DNA from: an uncultured Pelagibacteraceae bacterium
GTDB lineage: Bacteria > Pseudomonadota > Alphaproteobacteria > Pelagibacterales > Pelagibacteraceae
Direction of reading: 5' to 3'
DNA length: 46,359 nucleotides
Assembly (NCBI GenBank): GCA_902533445.1
Contig: CACALX010000009.1
Coordinates: 1 to 46,359, forward strand
The translations under genes were made by a program, and so were the position numbers. Of the stretch, positions 36,913-44,112 are shown in pieces. Position 1 is the stretch's first letter. Each line of letters opens with the position of its first letter. The notes beneath the pieces are model-generated. The model was not told the origin of the DNA and made no database searches. It saw only the letters and a program-made list of their open reading frames with translations.

Positions 36913-37482
36913 ATGTCTAATGCACCCTTGATGCCGATGGCTACAGCAGTTTGGCTGGTTGAAAATACGACTTTAACTTTTAAACAAATTGCAGATTTTT
37001 GTAATTTACATGAGGTTGAAATACAAGGAATAGCCGATGGGGAGGTAGCTAGAGGAATTAAAGCATATAACCCTATTATTTCCGGACAATTGACTAGAGA
37101 AGAAATTGACTTATCCTCTAAAAATGAAGATCGGCCATTACAAATTAAAAGTAGAGATATTGAAATATCTAATAATGAAAAAAAAATTAAGAAATATGTT
37201 CCGCTATCAAAGCGACAAGACAAACCTGACTCTGCTTTGTGGCTAATTAAGCAACACAATATTTTGAAAGATTCTCAAATAGCTAAGTTAGTTGGTATAA
37301 CTAAAAACTCTGTAACATCTATTAGAAATAAAAGTTATTGGAACTATAATAACCTTAACCCTAAAGATCCCGTGGCATTAAATTTATTTACTCAAAAAGA
37401 TTTGATAGAAGCTATTCAAAAAGCTGAGAGAAGAATAAAAAGAGAAAAAAAAGAGAAAGAGAAACAACTTAAAGCTAATTAA
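36913..37482 (+). CDS. DUF1013 family regulator (TrcR-like)
   Basis: Alphaproteobacterial DUF1013 protein; the Caulobacter member is named TrcR and is described as a cell-cycle transcription regulator. The 189-residue protein starts SNAPLMPMATAVWLVENTTLTFKQIADFCNLHEVEIQGIADGEVA, the family pattern, which reads as a first helix-turn-helix. A second segment (LWLIKQHNILKDSQIAKLVGITKNSVTSIRNKSYWN, about residues 111-146) looks like another DNA-binding helix-turn-helix, followed by a lysine-rich tail. Its start abuts the rpmE stop codon. Function here is inferred from the family only. Confidence 0.85.
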   Translation: MSNAPLMPMATAVWLVENTTLTFKQIADFCNLHEVEIQGIADGEVARGIKAYNPIISGQLTREEIDLSSKNEDRPLQIKSRDIEISNNEKKIKKYVPLSKRQDKPDSALWLIKQHNILKDSQIAKLVGITKNSVTSIRNKSYWNYNNLNPKDPVALNLFTQKDLIEAIQKAERRIKREKKEKEKQLKAN

Positions 37483-37489
37483 CTAAACT

Positions 37490-37495
37490 TATAAT
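37490..37495 (+). promoter_or_regulatory. Candidate -10 element of rpsU
   Basis: A TATAAT lies just past the DUF1013 stop codon. It would give an rpsU leader of about 55 bases that contains the GGAGG ribosome binding site at 37548-37552. The -35 region is not convincing. Confidence 0.35.
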
Positions 37496-37557
37496 GAATA
37501 AAATAAATAGACATAGATTTATAAAAGTGTTATCTAACCGCTCTTTTGGAGGTAGTT

Positions 37558-37752
37558 ATTAAAATAGAAGTTAAAGATAATAATGTTGAGCAAGCTTTGA
37601 GGGTTTTAAAAAGAAAACTTCAGAGAGATGGTTTTTTTAAAGTAATTAAATTAAAGAATACTTATGAAAAACCATCAGAAAAAAAGAAAAGAATTCTTCA
37701 AGAAAATATTAAAAGAGTAAAAAAACTTAATAAGCTTAAAAACAGAATTTAA
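37558..37752 (+). CDS. rpsU: 30S ribosomal protein S21 (probable ATT start)
   Basis: Small-subunit protein near the anti-Shine-Dalgarno end of 16S rRNA. The protein IEVKDNNVEQALRVLKRKLQRDGFFKVIKLKNTYEKPSEKKKR... is unmistakably S21. There is no in-frame ATG or GTG at the N-terminus. A TTG at 37546 overlaps the perfect GGAGG at 37548-37552 and so cannot use it. The codon five bases after GGAGG is ATT at 37558, giving (M)KIEVKDNNV, which matches the usual N-terminal length. I therefore annotate an ATT start, rare in bacteria and known from E. coli infC. The predicted length is 64 residues. Confidence 0.85.
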   Translation: MKIEVKDNNVEQALRVLKRKLQRDGFFKVIKLKNTYEKPSEKKKRILQENIKRVKKLNKLKNRI

Positions 37753-37758
37753 AATTAT

Positions 37759-37835
<77 letters not shown>

Positions 37836-37863
37836 ATTATGTTTAAATTTTAAATTTTTTAAA

Positions 37864-38649
37864 ATGGGTATTAATTTCAAAACATTTAAGTGGTTAGAAA
37901 AAAATATAAATCATGAAAATTTATCATTAGGTGTTATTGGTAGACAAGACCTAAATTTAGATAATTTTGAAAAAAAGAAAATTGGATCTAAATTTTTTCT
38001 TAATAATGATAACTATGCAGATAGTTTTTTATTAAAAAAACTTAAATTATCAAAAATTATTTCATTTGATAAAAGTAATTATGAAAAACCTACTTTTATA
38101 AAAAACTTTGAGAAGGAAATTTATCATGATCATAAGTTTGATATTTTTTTTGATGGTGGTTCTCTTCAACATATTTACAACATTCCAAAAGCTTTGGAAA
38201 ATATAAATAAACTAACTAAGATAGGTGGAAAAATTTTACATACTGTTGTTTTCAATAATTTTCAAGGATTTGGATTATACCAATTATCACCAGAAATTTT
38301 TTTTTCAATTTATTCAGAAAAAAATGGTTTTGAAAATACAAAAATCTATCTTGTAAATAATGATGATGATAAATACTGGTATAGAGTTAGTTCACTTAAT
38401 TCTGGTGAAAAATACAACTTTAAGTCAAATGGGCAATTATCTATATTTGTTAGCACAGAAAAAAAGATTGAGGTGAAGGAATATTTTATTCATCAAAAAT
38501 TTTATATTTCAGACGATATTACTAAAAGAGAATTTAAAAAATCAAAATTAGTTAATTTTCTGATCTATGCTAGAAATATAATATTCAGTATTTTTCCGAA
38601 TTTTTTTCTTAATTTTGATAAAAAATTAAAAAAAGAGAGAATTGAATAA
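37864..38649 (+). CDS. Methyltransferase-like protein of unknown function
   Basis: A 261-residue protein whose middle part (about residues 95-135, FDIFFDGGSLQHIYNIPKALENINKLTKIGGKILHTVVFNN) follows the layout of the last strands of a class I SAM-dependent methyltransferase: acidic strand, HI-x-N helix, then a GGK-ILH turn. The usual glycine-rich SAM loop is weak, with only GVIGRQDLN near the start. Proteins of this kind are common in surface-sugar or lipid loci, but no such gene is adjacent. It begins 29 bases after the initiator tRNA and ends one base before the stop of convergent tal. Substrate unknown. Confidence 0.6.
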   Translation: MGINFKTFKWLEKNINHENLSLGVIGRQDLNLDNFEKKKIGSKFFLNNDNYADSFLLKKLKLSKIISFDKSNYEKPTFIKNFEKEIYHDHKFDIFFDGGSLQHIYNIPKALENINKLTKIGGKILHTVVFNNFQGFGLYQLSPEIFFSIYSEKNGFENTKIYLVNNDDDKYWYRVSSLNSGEKYNFKSNGQLSIFVSTEKKIEVKEYFIHQKFYISDDITKREFKKSKLVNFLIYARNIIFSIFPNFFLNFDKKLKKERIE

Positions 38650-38650
38650 A

Positions 38651-39352
38651 TTAAATTTTAAAGTTAGATATTTTACTATCTTTTAAAAAAGCTTTAACAG
38701 TTTCTACAGTAAGTTTATCAAATGATTTTCCAAAAGTTGATATTTTATCAATAACGTTCGGTGGGACAGTTATTATGTGACATCCTAATTGTTTAGCTTG
38801 TAAATAATTATAAGGCTCTCTTACACTTGCCCACAATATCTCAACATTTTTAAATTTTTTTGCTAAAAATAAACTTCTCTTTAGTTCTGGAATTGGATCT
38901 TTTCCTACATCAGCTGCTCTACCAATAAATATAGAAATTATTACTTTGGTTTTTTTATTAATTTTCTCTAAAATTTTTTCAGTTTGTTTTGCTGTATAAA
39001 CTGCAGTGATGTTTAATTTGATATTATTATTATTTAATTTTTTTATTACTTTTCCAGTAAATTGATTTTTTGAATTAACAATTGGAACTTTAACATAAAC
39101 ATTTTTACCCCATTCGTTAATTTTTTTTCCCTGTTCAATCATAGACTTATGATCATCGGCAAATACCTCAAAAGAAACAGGTTTATTTTTACATACTCTG
39201 AGTATTTCTTTTGCAAAAGATTTATAATTTTTTGCACCAGCTTTTCTCATTAAACTAGGATTTGTTGTAAATCCTTTAACTATTTTGTTTTTATTAAATT
39301 TTTTTATAACCTTTATGTCTGCGATATCACAAAAAACTTTAGTATTTTTCAT
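38651..39352 (-). CDS. tal: Transaldolase (short TalC/Fsa type)
   Basis: Schiff-base enzyme that transfers dihydroxyacetone units between sugar phosphates, with transketolase, or a related fructose 6-phosphate aldolase. The 233-residue protein is the short subfamily: FCDIADIKVIKKF, VKGFTTNPSLMRKAG, VYVKVPI with the catalytic Lys at about residue 88, LNITAVYTAKQ, IFIGRAADVGKDP and a C-terminal GCHIITVPP. It lies apart from the tkt-gap-pgk-fba block, downstream of the pnt genes on the same strand with a 3-base gap, suggesting joint transcription with transhydrogenase. Confidence 0.85.
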   Translation of the reverse strand: MKNTKVFCDIADIKVIKKFNKNKIVKGFTTNPSLMRKAGAKNYKSFAKEILRVCKNKPVSFEVFADDHKSMIEQGKKINEWGKNVYVKVPIVNSKNQFTGKVIKKLNNNNIKLNITAVYTAKQTEKILEKINKKTKVIISIFIGRAADVGKDPIPELKRSLFLAKKFKNVEILWASVREPYNYLQAKQLGCHIITVPPNVIDKISTFGKSFDKLTVETVKAFLKDSKISNFKI

Positions 39353-39355
39353 TGA

Positions 39356-40750
39356 TTATAAATTTTTTGTAATATCCTCTGTCATTTTTTTTGCATCCGC
39401 AAATAACATCAGTGTATTTTCTTTATAAAAGAGATCATTATCTATACCTGCGTACCCAGGAGAAAGACTTCTTTTAACAAATAGCACGGATTTACATTTT
39501 TCAACATCAAGAACGGGCATTCCATAAATTGGGCTTTGAGGGTCAGTTTTAGCTACAGGATTTGTTACATCATTTGCTCCAATCACAAAGGCTACATCTG
39601 CATTTGCAAAATCATTATTAATTTCCTCTAATTCAAATACCTCATCATAAGGTACATTTGCCTCAGCTAATAAAACATTCATATGGCCAGGCATTCTTCC
39701 TGCAACAGGATGAATTGCATAAGAAACTTTAATGTCATTCTTCTTTAAAGTATCAACCATTTCTCTTAAAGCATGTTGAGCTTGTGCTACTGCCATTCCA
39801 TAACCTGGAACAATTATAATTGAAGAGGCATTTTTCATTAAAAAAGCAGCATCGTCCGCATTGCCACTTTTAACTGGTCTTTGTTCTTTATTTTGACTTT
39901 GAGATTTTTGATCTGTTGCCCCAAAACCACCTAAAATAACATTAAAGAATGATCTATTCATTCCTTTACACATTATATATGAAAGTATTGCGCCAGATGA
40001 TCCAACCAATGCACCAGTAATAATTAAAGCAGTATTTTCTAAAGTAAATCCAATCCCAGCTGCCGCCCAACCTGAATAAGAATTCAACATTGAAATTACA
40101 ACTGGCATATCTGCACCACCAATTGGAATAATAATTAAAAATCCAATTAAAAAAGATACTGCTATTAATATCCAAAATAAATTAGCAGATTGAGTTGAAC
40201 AAAGATAAATTGTTAAAATAACAATTAATAATAATAATAATGCATTTAATAAGTGCTGACCTTTAAAGGTTATAGGAGCGCCTGACATTATTCCTTGTAA
40301 TTTTAAAAAAGCTATAACTGATCCAGAAAAAGTGATTGCACCAACCGCTGCTCCAATTGCCATCTCTATCAAGCTTGCAAGCTTAATATTTCCAGGTGTG
40401 CCTAAATTAAAGGCTGATGGATTGATAAATGCCGAGATTGCAACAAATACCGCAGCTAAACCAACTAAACTATGAAAGCCAGCAACTAATTCTGGCATTG
40501 CTGTCATTGGAATACGATATGCAATAAACGCTCCAATACTCCCACCGATGGCTAAAAATATTAAAACATAAATAAATCCAGAACTAAAATTTCCAACAGA
40601 CAAGAATGTAACTGTCACGGCTATAATCATTCCAATTATTCCAAATAAATTTCCTTGTCTTGAAGTTTCAGGAGATGACAAACCTCTTAAAGCTAAGATA
40701 AATAATACTCCAGATACCAAATATAAAATTGCAGATAAATTTGCTGACAT
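39356..40750 (-). CDS. pntB: NAD(P) transhydrogenase subunit beta
   Basis: Membrane and NADP-binding subunit of the proton-translocating nicotinamide nucleotide transhydrogenase, which drives NADPH formation from NADH with the proton gradient. The 464-residue protein has about nine membrane segments in residues 1-265, and a C-terminal NADP domain with IIIVPGYGMAVAQAQHALREM, YAIHPVAGRMPGHMNVLLAEA and FVIGANDVTNPVA. It overlaps neither neighbour: 3 bases to pntAb and 3 to tal. The order pntAa-pntAb-pntB is the split-alpha form common in alphaproteobacteria. Confidence 0.97.
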   Translation of the reverse strand: MSANLSAILYLVSGVLFILALRGLSSPETSRQGNLFGIIGMIIAVTVTFLSVGNFSSGFIYVLIFLAIGGSIGAFIAYRIPMTAMPELVAGFHSLVGLAAVFVAISAFINPSAFNLGTPGNIKLASLIEMAIGAAVGAITFSGSVIAFLKLQGIMSGAPITFKGQHLLNALLLLLIVILTIYLCSTQSANLFWILIAVSFLIGFLIIIPIGGADMPVVISMLNSYSGWAAAGIGFTLENTALIITGALVGSSGAILSYIMCKGMNRSFFNVILGGFGATDQKSQSQNKEQRPVKSGNADDAAFLMKNASSIIIVPGYGMAVAQAQHALREMVDTLKKNDIKVSYAIHPVAGRMPGHMNVLLAEANVPYDEVFELEEINNDFANADVAFVIGANDVTNPVAKTDPQSPIYGMPVLDVEKCKSVLFVKRSLSPGYAGIDNDLFYKENTLMLFADAKKMTEDITKNL

Positions 40751-40753
40751 TTA

Positions 40754-41062
40754 TTATTTATCCTTTTTCTTTTTTTTATACATAGCAAGCATTCTTTGGG
40801 TAACTAAAAAACCACCAAAAATATTAACCGCTGCTAATATAATCGCTAAAAATCCGTAAATACTTGATGAAGAAAACACTACTCCATCACTTCCAGATAA
40901 AGCTGCAATAATTGCACCCACAATAATTACTGAAGAAATTGCATTTGTAACTGACATCAATGGTGTATGTAAAGAGGGCGTTACACTCCAAACCACATAA
41001 TACCCAACAAAAATTGATAATATAAATATGCTTAATCTGAATATAAAAGGATCTATTTCCAT
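40754..41062 (-). CDS. pntAB: NAD(P) transhydrogenase subunit alpha part 2 (membrane)
   Basis: Small membrane part of the split transhydrogenase alpha subunit. The 102-residue protein has three to four membrane helices (about 6-25, 33-57 and 64-86) and the conserved SVTPSLHTPLMSVTNAISSVIIVGA and GGFLVTQRMLAMYKKK. It lies between pntAa and pntB with gaps of 4 and 3 bases, so all three subunits are produced together. Confidence 0.96.
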   Translation of the reverse strand: MEIDPFIFRLSIFILSIFVGYYVVWSVTPSLHTPLMSVTNAISSVIIVGAIIAALSGSDGVVFSSSSIYGFLAIILAAVNIFGGFLVTQRMLAMYKKKKKDK

Positions 41063-41066
41063 AATA

Positions 41067-42155
41067 CTATTTAATAAGTGTTTTCTCTATTATTTCATCC
41101 TCTAAATTAATATTTAATTTCTTATTTTCTTTATCATATAAATTAGAGATAAAATTAAATACATTTTTAGCATACAAATTAGAGGCTGATACTGGTAATT
41201 TGTTTAGTATATTTGCTTCCCCTAAAATTTTAACACCATCACTTTCTATAATTTTATCGACTTCAGTAAAAGCGGTGTTTCCTCCTTGAACGGCTGCTAA
41301 ATCATAAATGACTGAACCTGATTGTAAATTTTTAAACATATCTTCTTTAATAATTTTTGGAGCTTCTCTTCCTGGAATTAAAGCAGTACAAATTATTATA
41401 TCAATTTTTTTTAATGTCTCTGTTAATAATTTTTCCTGTTTCTTTTTAAACTCATCTGAAGCTTCCTTTGCATAACCACCTTCGGTTTCTAAATTCTCAG
41501 ATCCTTCAACAGTTAAAAATTTACCACCCAAACTTTCAACTTGTTCTTTAGATGCCATTCTTACATCAGTAGCAAATACAACAGCCCCCATTCTTTTAGC
41601 AGTTGCAATTGCTTGTAATCCAGCAACCCCTGCTCCAACCACTAATACTTTTGCTGCAGGAATGGTTCCTGCTGCTGTCATCATCATTGGAATAGCTTTT
41701 TCATAAACTTGGAAAGCCTCCACCACAGCTTTATAACCAGCAAGGTTAGCTTGTGATGATAGAATATCCATTGATTGCGCTCTTGTTATTCTTGGAAGCA
41801 ACTCCAACGAAAAACAATTTATTTTTTTGGATTTTAAATTCTCTAATTTTTCTTTATTTAAAAAAGCATTTAATGTGCCAATTAAAGTTTGGTTTTCTTT
41901 AAATAATGATAACTTTTCCTCATCTGGTAATCCTAATTGAATAATAATCTCAGAATTTATTATTATTTCATCCTCTTTATCTAAAAAATTAACTCCTAAA
42001 TTTTTATAGTCCTCATCACCAAAACCTAAGTGTGTTCCATAATTATTTGGTAATGTTAAATTAAATCCTAAACTAATATATTTTTTTGCAATCTCTGGGG
42101 TAATTGCTATTCGCTTTTCTATATTTTTATTTTCTGTGATTGACCCTAAGTTCAT
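41067..42155 (-). CDS. pntAA: NAD(P) transhydrogenase subunit alpha part 1 (NAD-binding)
   Basis: Soluble NAD(H)-binding domain of the split transhydrogenase. The 362-residue protein resembles alanine dehydrogenase: ENKNIEKRIAITPEIAKKY at the start, LPRITRAQSMDILSSQANLAGYKAVVEA, then the Rossmann motif VLVVGAGVAGLQAIATAKRMGAVVFATDVR and IPGREAPKIIKEDM. It heads pntAa-pntAb-pntB. Upstream, 15 bases away, is a 36-residue cytochrome oxidase subunit IV-like gene on the same strand. All domains are normal. Confidence 0.96.
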   Translation of the reverse strand: MNLGSITENKNIEKRIAITPEIAKKYISLGFNLTLPNNYGTHLGFGDEDYKNLGVNFLDKEDEIIINSEIIIQLGLPDEEKLSLFKENQTLIGTLNAFLNKEKLENLKSKKINCFSLELLPRITRAQSMDILSSQANLAGYKAVVEAFQVYEKAIPMMMTAAGTIPAAKVLVVGAGVAGLQAIATAKRMGAVVFATDVRMASKEQVESLGGKFLTVEGSENLETEGGYAKEASDEFKKKQEKLLTETLKKIDIIICTALIPGREAPKIIKEDMFKNLQSGSVIYDLAAVQGGNTAFTEVDKIIESDGVKILGEANILNKLPVSASNLYAKNVFNFISNLYDKENKKLNINLEDEIIEKTLIK

Positions 42156-42170
42156 AAATAAATTATGTTA

Positions 42171-42281
42171 TTATAATAGGAATATCGCCATTAGAACTAA
42201 AACTGTAATCACCGCGACAGTTCCCCACAACACAAATTTTGTAAAATTATTCCAGGTGGTTTTATGGTTTTTATTATCCAT
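42171..42281 (-). CDS. Putative aa3-type cytochrome c oxidase subunit IV (36 aa)
   Basis: A short frame reading MDNKNHKTTWNNFTKFVL then WGTVAVITVLVLMAIFLL. It has a polar, His/Lys-containing N-terminus followed by one C-terminal membrane helix (about residues 16-36). This is the layout of the small bacterial aa3-type oxidase subunit IV family, in which HxxTWxxFxKxxxW is followed by a single helix. I recall such genes beside pntAa in other alphaproteobacteria, which strengthens the call, but I cannot verify it. The gene is below normal length cut-offs and easily missed. It lies 5 bases after rpmJ and 15 bases before pntAa. Confidence 0.68.
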   Translation of the reverse strand: MDNKNHKTTWNNFTKFVLWGTVAVITVLVLMAIFLL

Positions 42282-42286
42282 AAAAA

Positions 42287-42412
42287 TTATTTTTGTCTTG
42301 CTTTAAATTTAGGATTTACTTTGTTAATAACATAAACCCGACCTCTTCTTCTTACAAGCTTAGAATTTAAATCTCGTTTTTTAATTGATTTTAGAGAACT
42401 TTTAATTTTCAT
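42287..42412 (-). CDS. rpmJ: 50S ribosomal protein L36 (zinc-free type)
   Basis: The 41-residue frame [18 protein letters not shown] followed by [18 protein letters not shown] and KARQK matches the L36 family of alphaproteobacteria. The zinc-ribbon cysteines and histidine of the classical L36 are absent, so this is the C-minus type. It lies 21 bases downstream of the 5S rRNA 3' end with no terminator between them. No Shine-Dalgarno sequence is visible upstream of the ATG. Confidence 0.93.
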   Translation of the reverse strand: MKIKSSLKSIKKRDLNSKLVRRRGRVYVINKVNPKFKARQK

Positions 42413-42433
42413 AATTTAATAAAGGTTTTGTAA

Positions 42434-42549
42434 TGCCGGCAACGTCCTACTCTTCCATGTCTTAAGACAAAGTACCATCGGCGCAGACAAGCTTGACTTC
42501 CGAGTTCGGAATGGTATCGGGTATAACCTCATCGCAATAATTACCGGCG
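42434..42549 (-). rRNA. rrf: 5S ribosomal RNA
   Basis: About 115 nt on the minus strand. Terminal helix I forms between GCCGGTAA (5') and TTGCCGGC (3'), and the middle contains the 5S core CCGAACTCGGAAGTCAAGC followed by GCGCCGATGGTACT and the 3' arm GGAAGAGTAGGACG. No 16S or 23S sequence is nearby, so 5S is detached from the main rRNA operon. Ends are accurate to a base or two. Confidence 0.96.
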
Positions 42550-42554
42550 GTAGC

Positions 42555-42582
42555 TTTATACCTATTTAAAAAATAATGTAAA
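42555..42582 (-). promoter_or_regulatory. Promoter of the 5S rRNA gene (TTTACA-16-TATAAA)
   Basis: On the minus strand TTTACA (42582-42577) is 16 bases from TATAAA (42560-42555), and transcription 6-9 bases further on coincides with the 5' end of 5S rRNA. The element begins three bases past the stop codon of the epimerase gene. It supports independent 5S transcription. Confidence 0.6.
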
Positions 42583-42585
42583 CAA

Positions 42586-43482
42586 TCATTTTTTTCTAAT
42601 TCTATTGTTTAAAACGAGCGAATTTATGTAATTTTTGAGCTCTATTTTACCAAATTTTTTATGAACCTTGTTTGATAAATTCATATCCGTTAATGCTGAG
42701 GCAAACCTTTCTCCTCTTCTTTTGGGAAGAAATATAATTTTATTCCCAAACATTTTTGCAACCTGAAAAATTGTATAACTTTTTTTGTGAGAAATACTGT
42801 AATGTCTTGATTTATTTTTTTTCCACGCATAATAACAAATTTCAATTGTATCATTTATATGGGTAAACCTTCTAGATTGATTACCTGGCCTAACAACAGT
42901 TAAGGGCTTGCCAGTAGAAAATTGTTTTTCAAATATACCAATAACTGTCGCCATATTGCCTGTAGAAATTTGCCTAGGACCATAAACGTTGTAAAAATAA
43001 ATAATTTCAAATTTAAATTTATACCAATTTTTTAAATTTTCTAACATTTCTAAATTTTGAGCTTTTGTAAATGCATAAGGTGATAGATTTTTATCCTTGC
43101 CTTTATTTCCAATAGTAGCGGATGTAGCCGAATAAATTAACTTTATATTGTTTTGCAAACAAAAATTAAAAACTTCATTTGTTCCAATTATATTAGAATC
43201 AATACAATCTTTCATTTTAATAAAACTTTGATAGATCCTTGAAAATTCACCAAAATGAAATAATGAAATAATTTGTTTTTTAAAAGAATTTAAAACTCTC
43301 GTAATATCTTTAGTGTTAGCCTTGATGTATTTAACTCTTTTGTTTTTTATATGATTTTTAACTTTTCCTGATGAATAATTATCAATACTGATTATTTGAT
43401 AATTTGTTTTTTTTAATAAACACTCTATCAGATTTGCACCAACAAAACCTGCCCCACCCGTTACAATTATTTTTTTTTGCAC
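42586..43482 (-). CDS. NAD-dependent epimerase/dehydratase (sugar nucleotide)
   Basis: Short-chain dehydrogenase of the extended UDP-glucose 4-epimerase-like group, probably acting on a nucleotide sugar for surface polysaccharide. The 298-residue protein has the Rossmann motif TGGAGFVGANL (residues 8-18), IDNYSSGK, and the active site SATSATIG...SPYAFTK with Tyr at about 136 and Lys at 140, then YNVYGPRQ. It is the last gene before the 5S rRNA in this direction. Exact sugar specificity cannot be read; WbpP/GalE-like epimerases and dTDP-glucose dehydratases are the alternatives. Confidence 0.85.
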   Translation of the reverse strand: MQKKIIVTGGAGFVGANLIECLLKKTNYQIISIDNYSSGKVKNHIKNKRVKYIKANTKDITRVLNSFKKQIISLFHFGEFSRIYQSFIKMKDCIDSNIIGTNEVFNFCLQNNIKLIYSATSATIGNKGKDKNLSPYAFTKAQNLEMLENLKNWYKFKFEIIYFYNVYGPRQISTGNMATVIGIFEKQFSTGKPLTVVRPGNQSRRFTHINDTIEICYYAWKKNKSRHYSISHKKSYTIFQVAKMFGNKIIFLPKRRGERFASALTDMNLSNKVHKKFGKIELKNYINSLVLNNRIRKK

Positions 43483-43492
43483 TTGTATTAAA

Positions 43493-44083
43493 TTAAATAA
43501 AGTTAAATTGGTTATTATCGATCTTGTGAATCATGTATTGCAAAACTAAATGCATTAAAACATGATGTGCATCTTCACTGATCCCATAATTTTTCGCACT
43601 TATGTGAACTGAAAGCTTGGAATTTTTCTTCAAGTAACCACCATCAAAGCCACTAAAACCTATGGTATTTAGTTTATTCTTATTAGCATATTTTAATAAA
43701 TTAATGACATTTTTTGAATTACCGGAAGAACTTATTATTATGATTAAATCTCCAGTATTACATAAACTTTCTGCTTGATATGAAAAAATTTGATCATAAG
43801 AAATATCATTAGAAATAGCTGTTATAGTCTCAAGATTTGAGGAAAGACTATACACCTGAGACTTAATTTTAGTCTTCTCTCTAAAAAATTTTAAATAATC
43901 ACAAATATAATGATTTGCAATAGCTGCTGATCCACCATTGCCACAAACAAAAATTTTTTTTTTTTTCTTAATTGTTTTAATAATCATTTCTGATGCTTTT
44001 TCTAGATTTTCTATATTTGTACTACTTATTGAAAAATGTAATTTAGATAAATAATTTTCAAAAAAGTTTTTAAATTTGGTCAT
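43493..44083 (-). CDS. SIS-domain sugar isomerase (GmhA-like)
   Basis: A 196-residue sugar isomerase-domain protein like sedoheptulose 7-phosphate isomerase GmhA, which makes the heptose precursor for lipopolysaccharide. It contains KKIFVCGNGGSAAIANHYICDYLKF (substrate loop), DLIIIISSSGNSKNVINLLKYA (phosphate loop) and a late EDAHHVLMHLVLQYMI. The His-containing end fits GmhA/DiaA. In a surface-sugar cluster GmhA is favoured, but DiaA-like proteins share the fold. It lies between the epimerase and the WecA-like gene. Confidence 0.8.
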   Translation of the reverse strand: MTKFKNFFENYLSKLHFSISSTNIENLEKASEMIIKTIKKKKKIFVCGNGGSAAIANHYICDYLKFFREKTKIKSQVYSLSSNLETITAISNDISYDQIFSYQAESLCNTGDLIIIISSSGNSKNVINLLKYANKNKLNTIGFSGFDGGYLKKNSKLSVHISAKNYGISEDAHHVLMHLVLQYMIHKIDNNQFNFI

Positions 44084-44112
44084 GATAAATTTGGCTATTA
44101 TTAAAACATACT

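Noticed and set aside
37546..37557. TTG at 37546 as the rpsU start
   Set aside because: The TTG overlaps the GGAGG ribosome binding site, so that site could not serve it, and it adds residues before the conserved S21 N-terminus.
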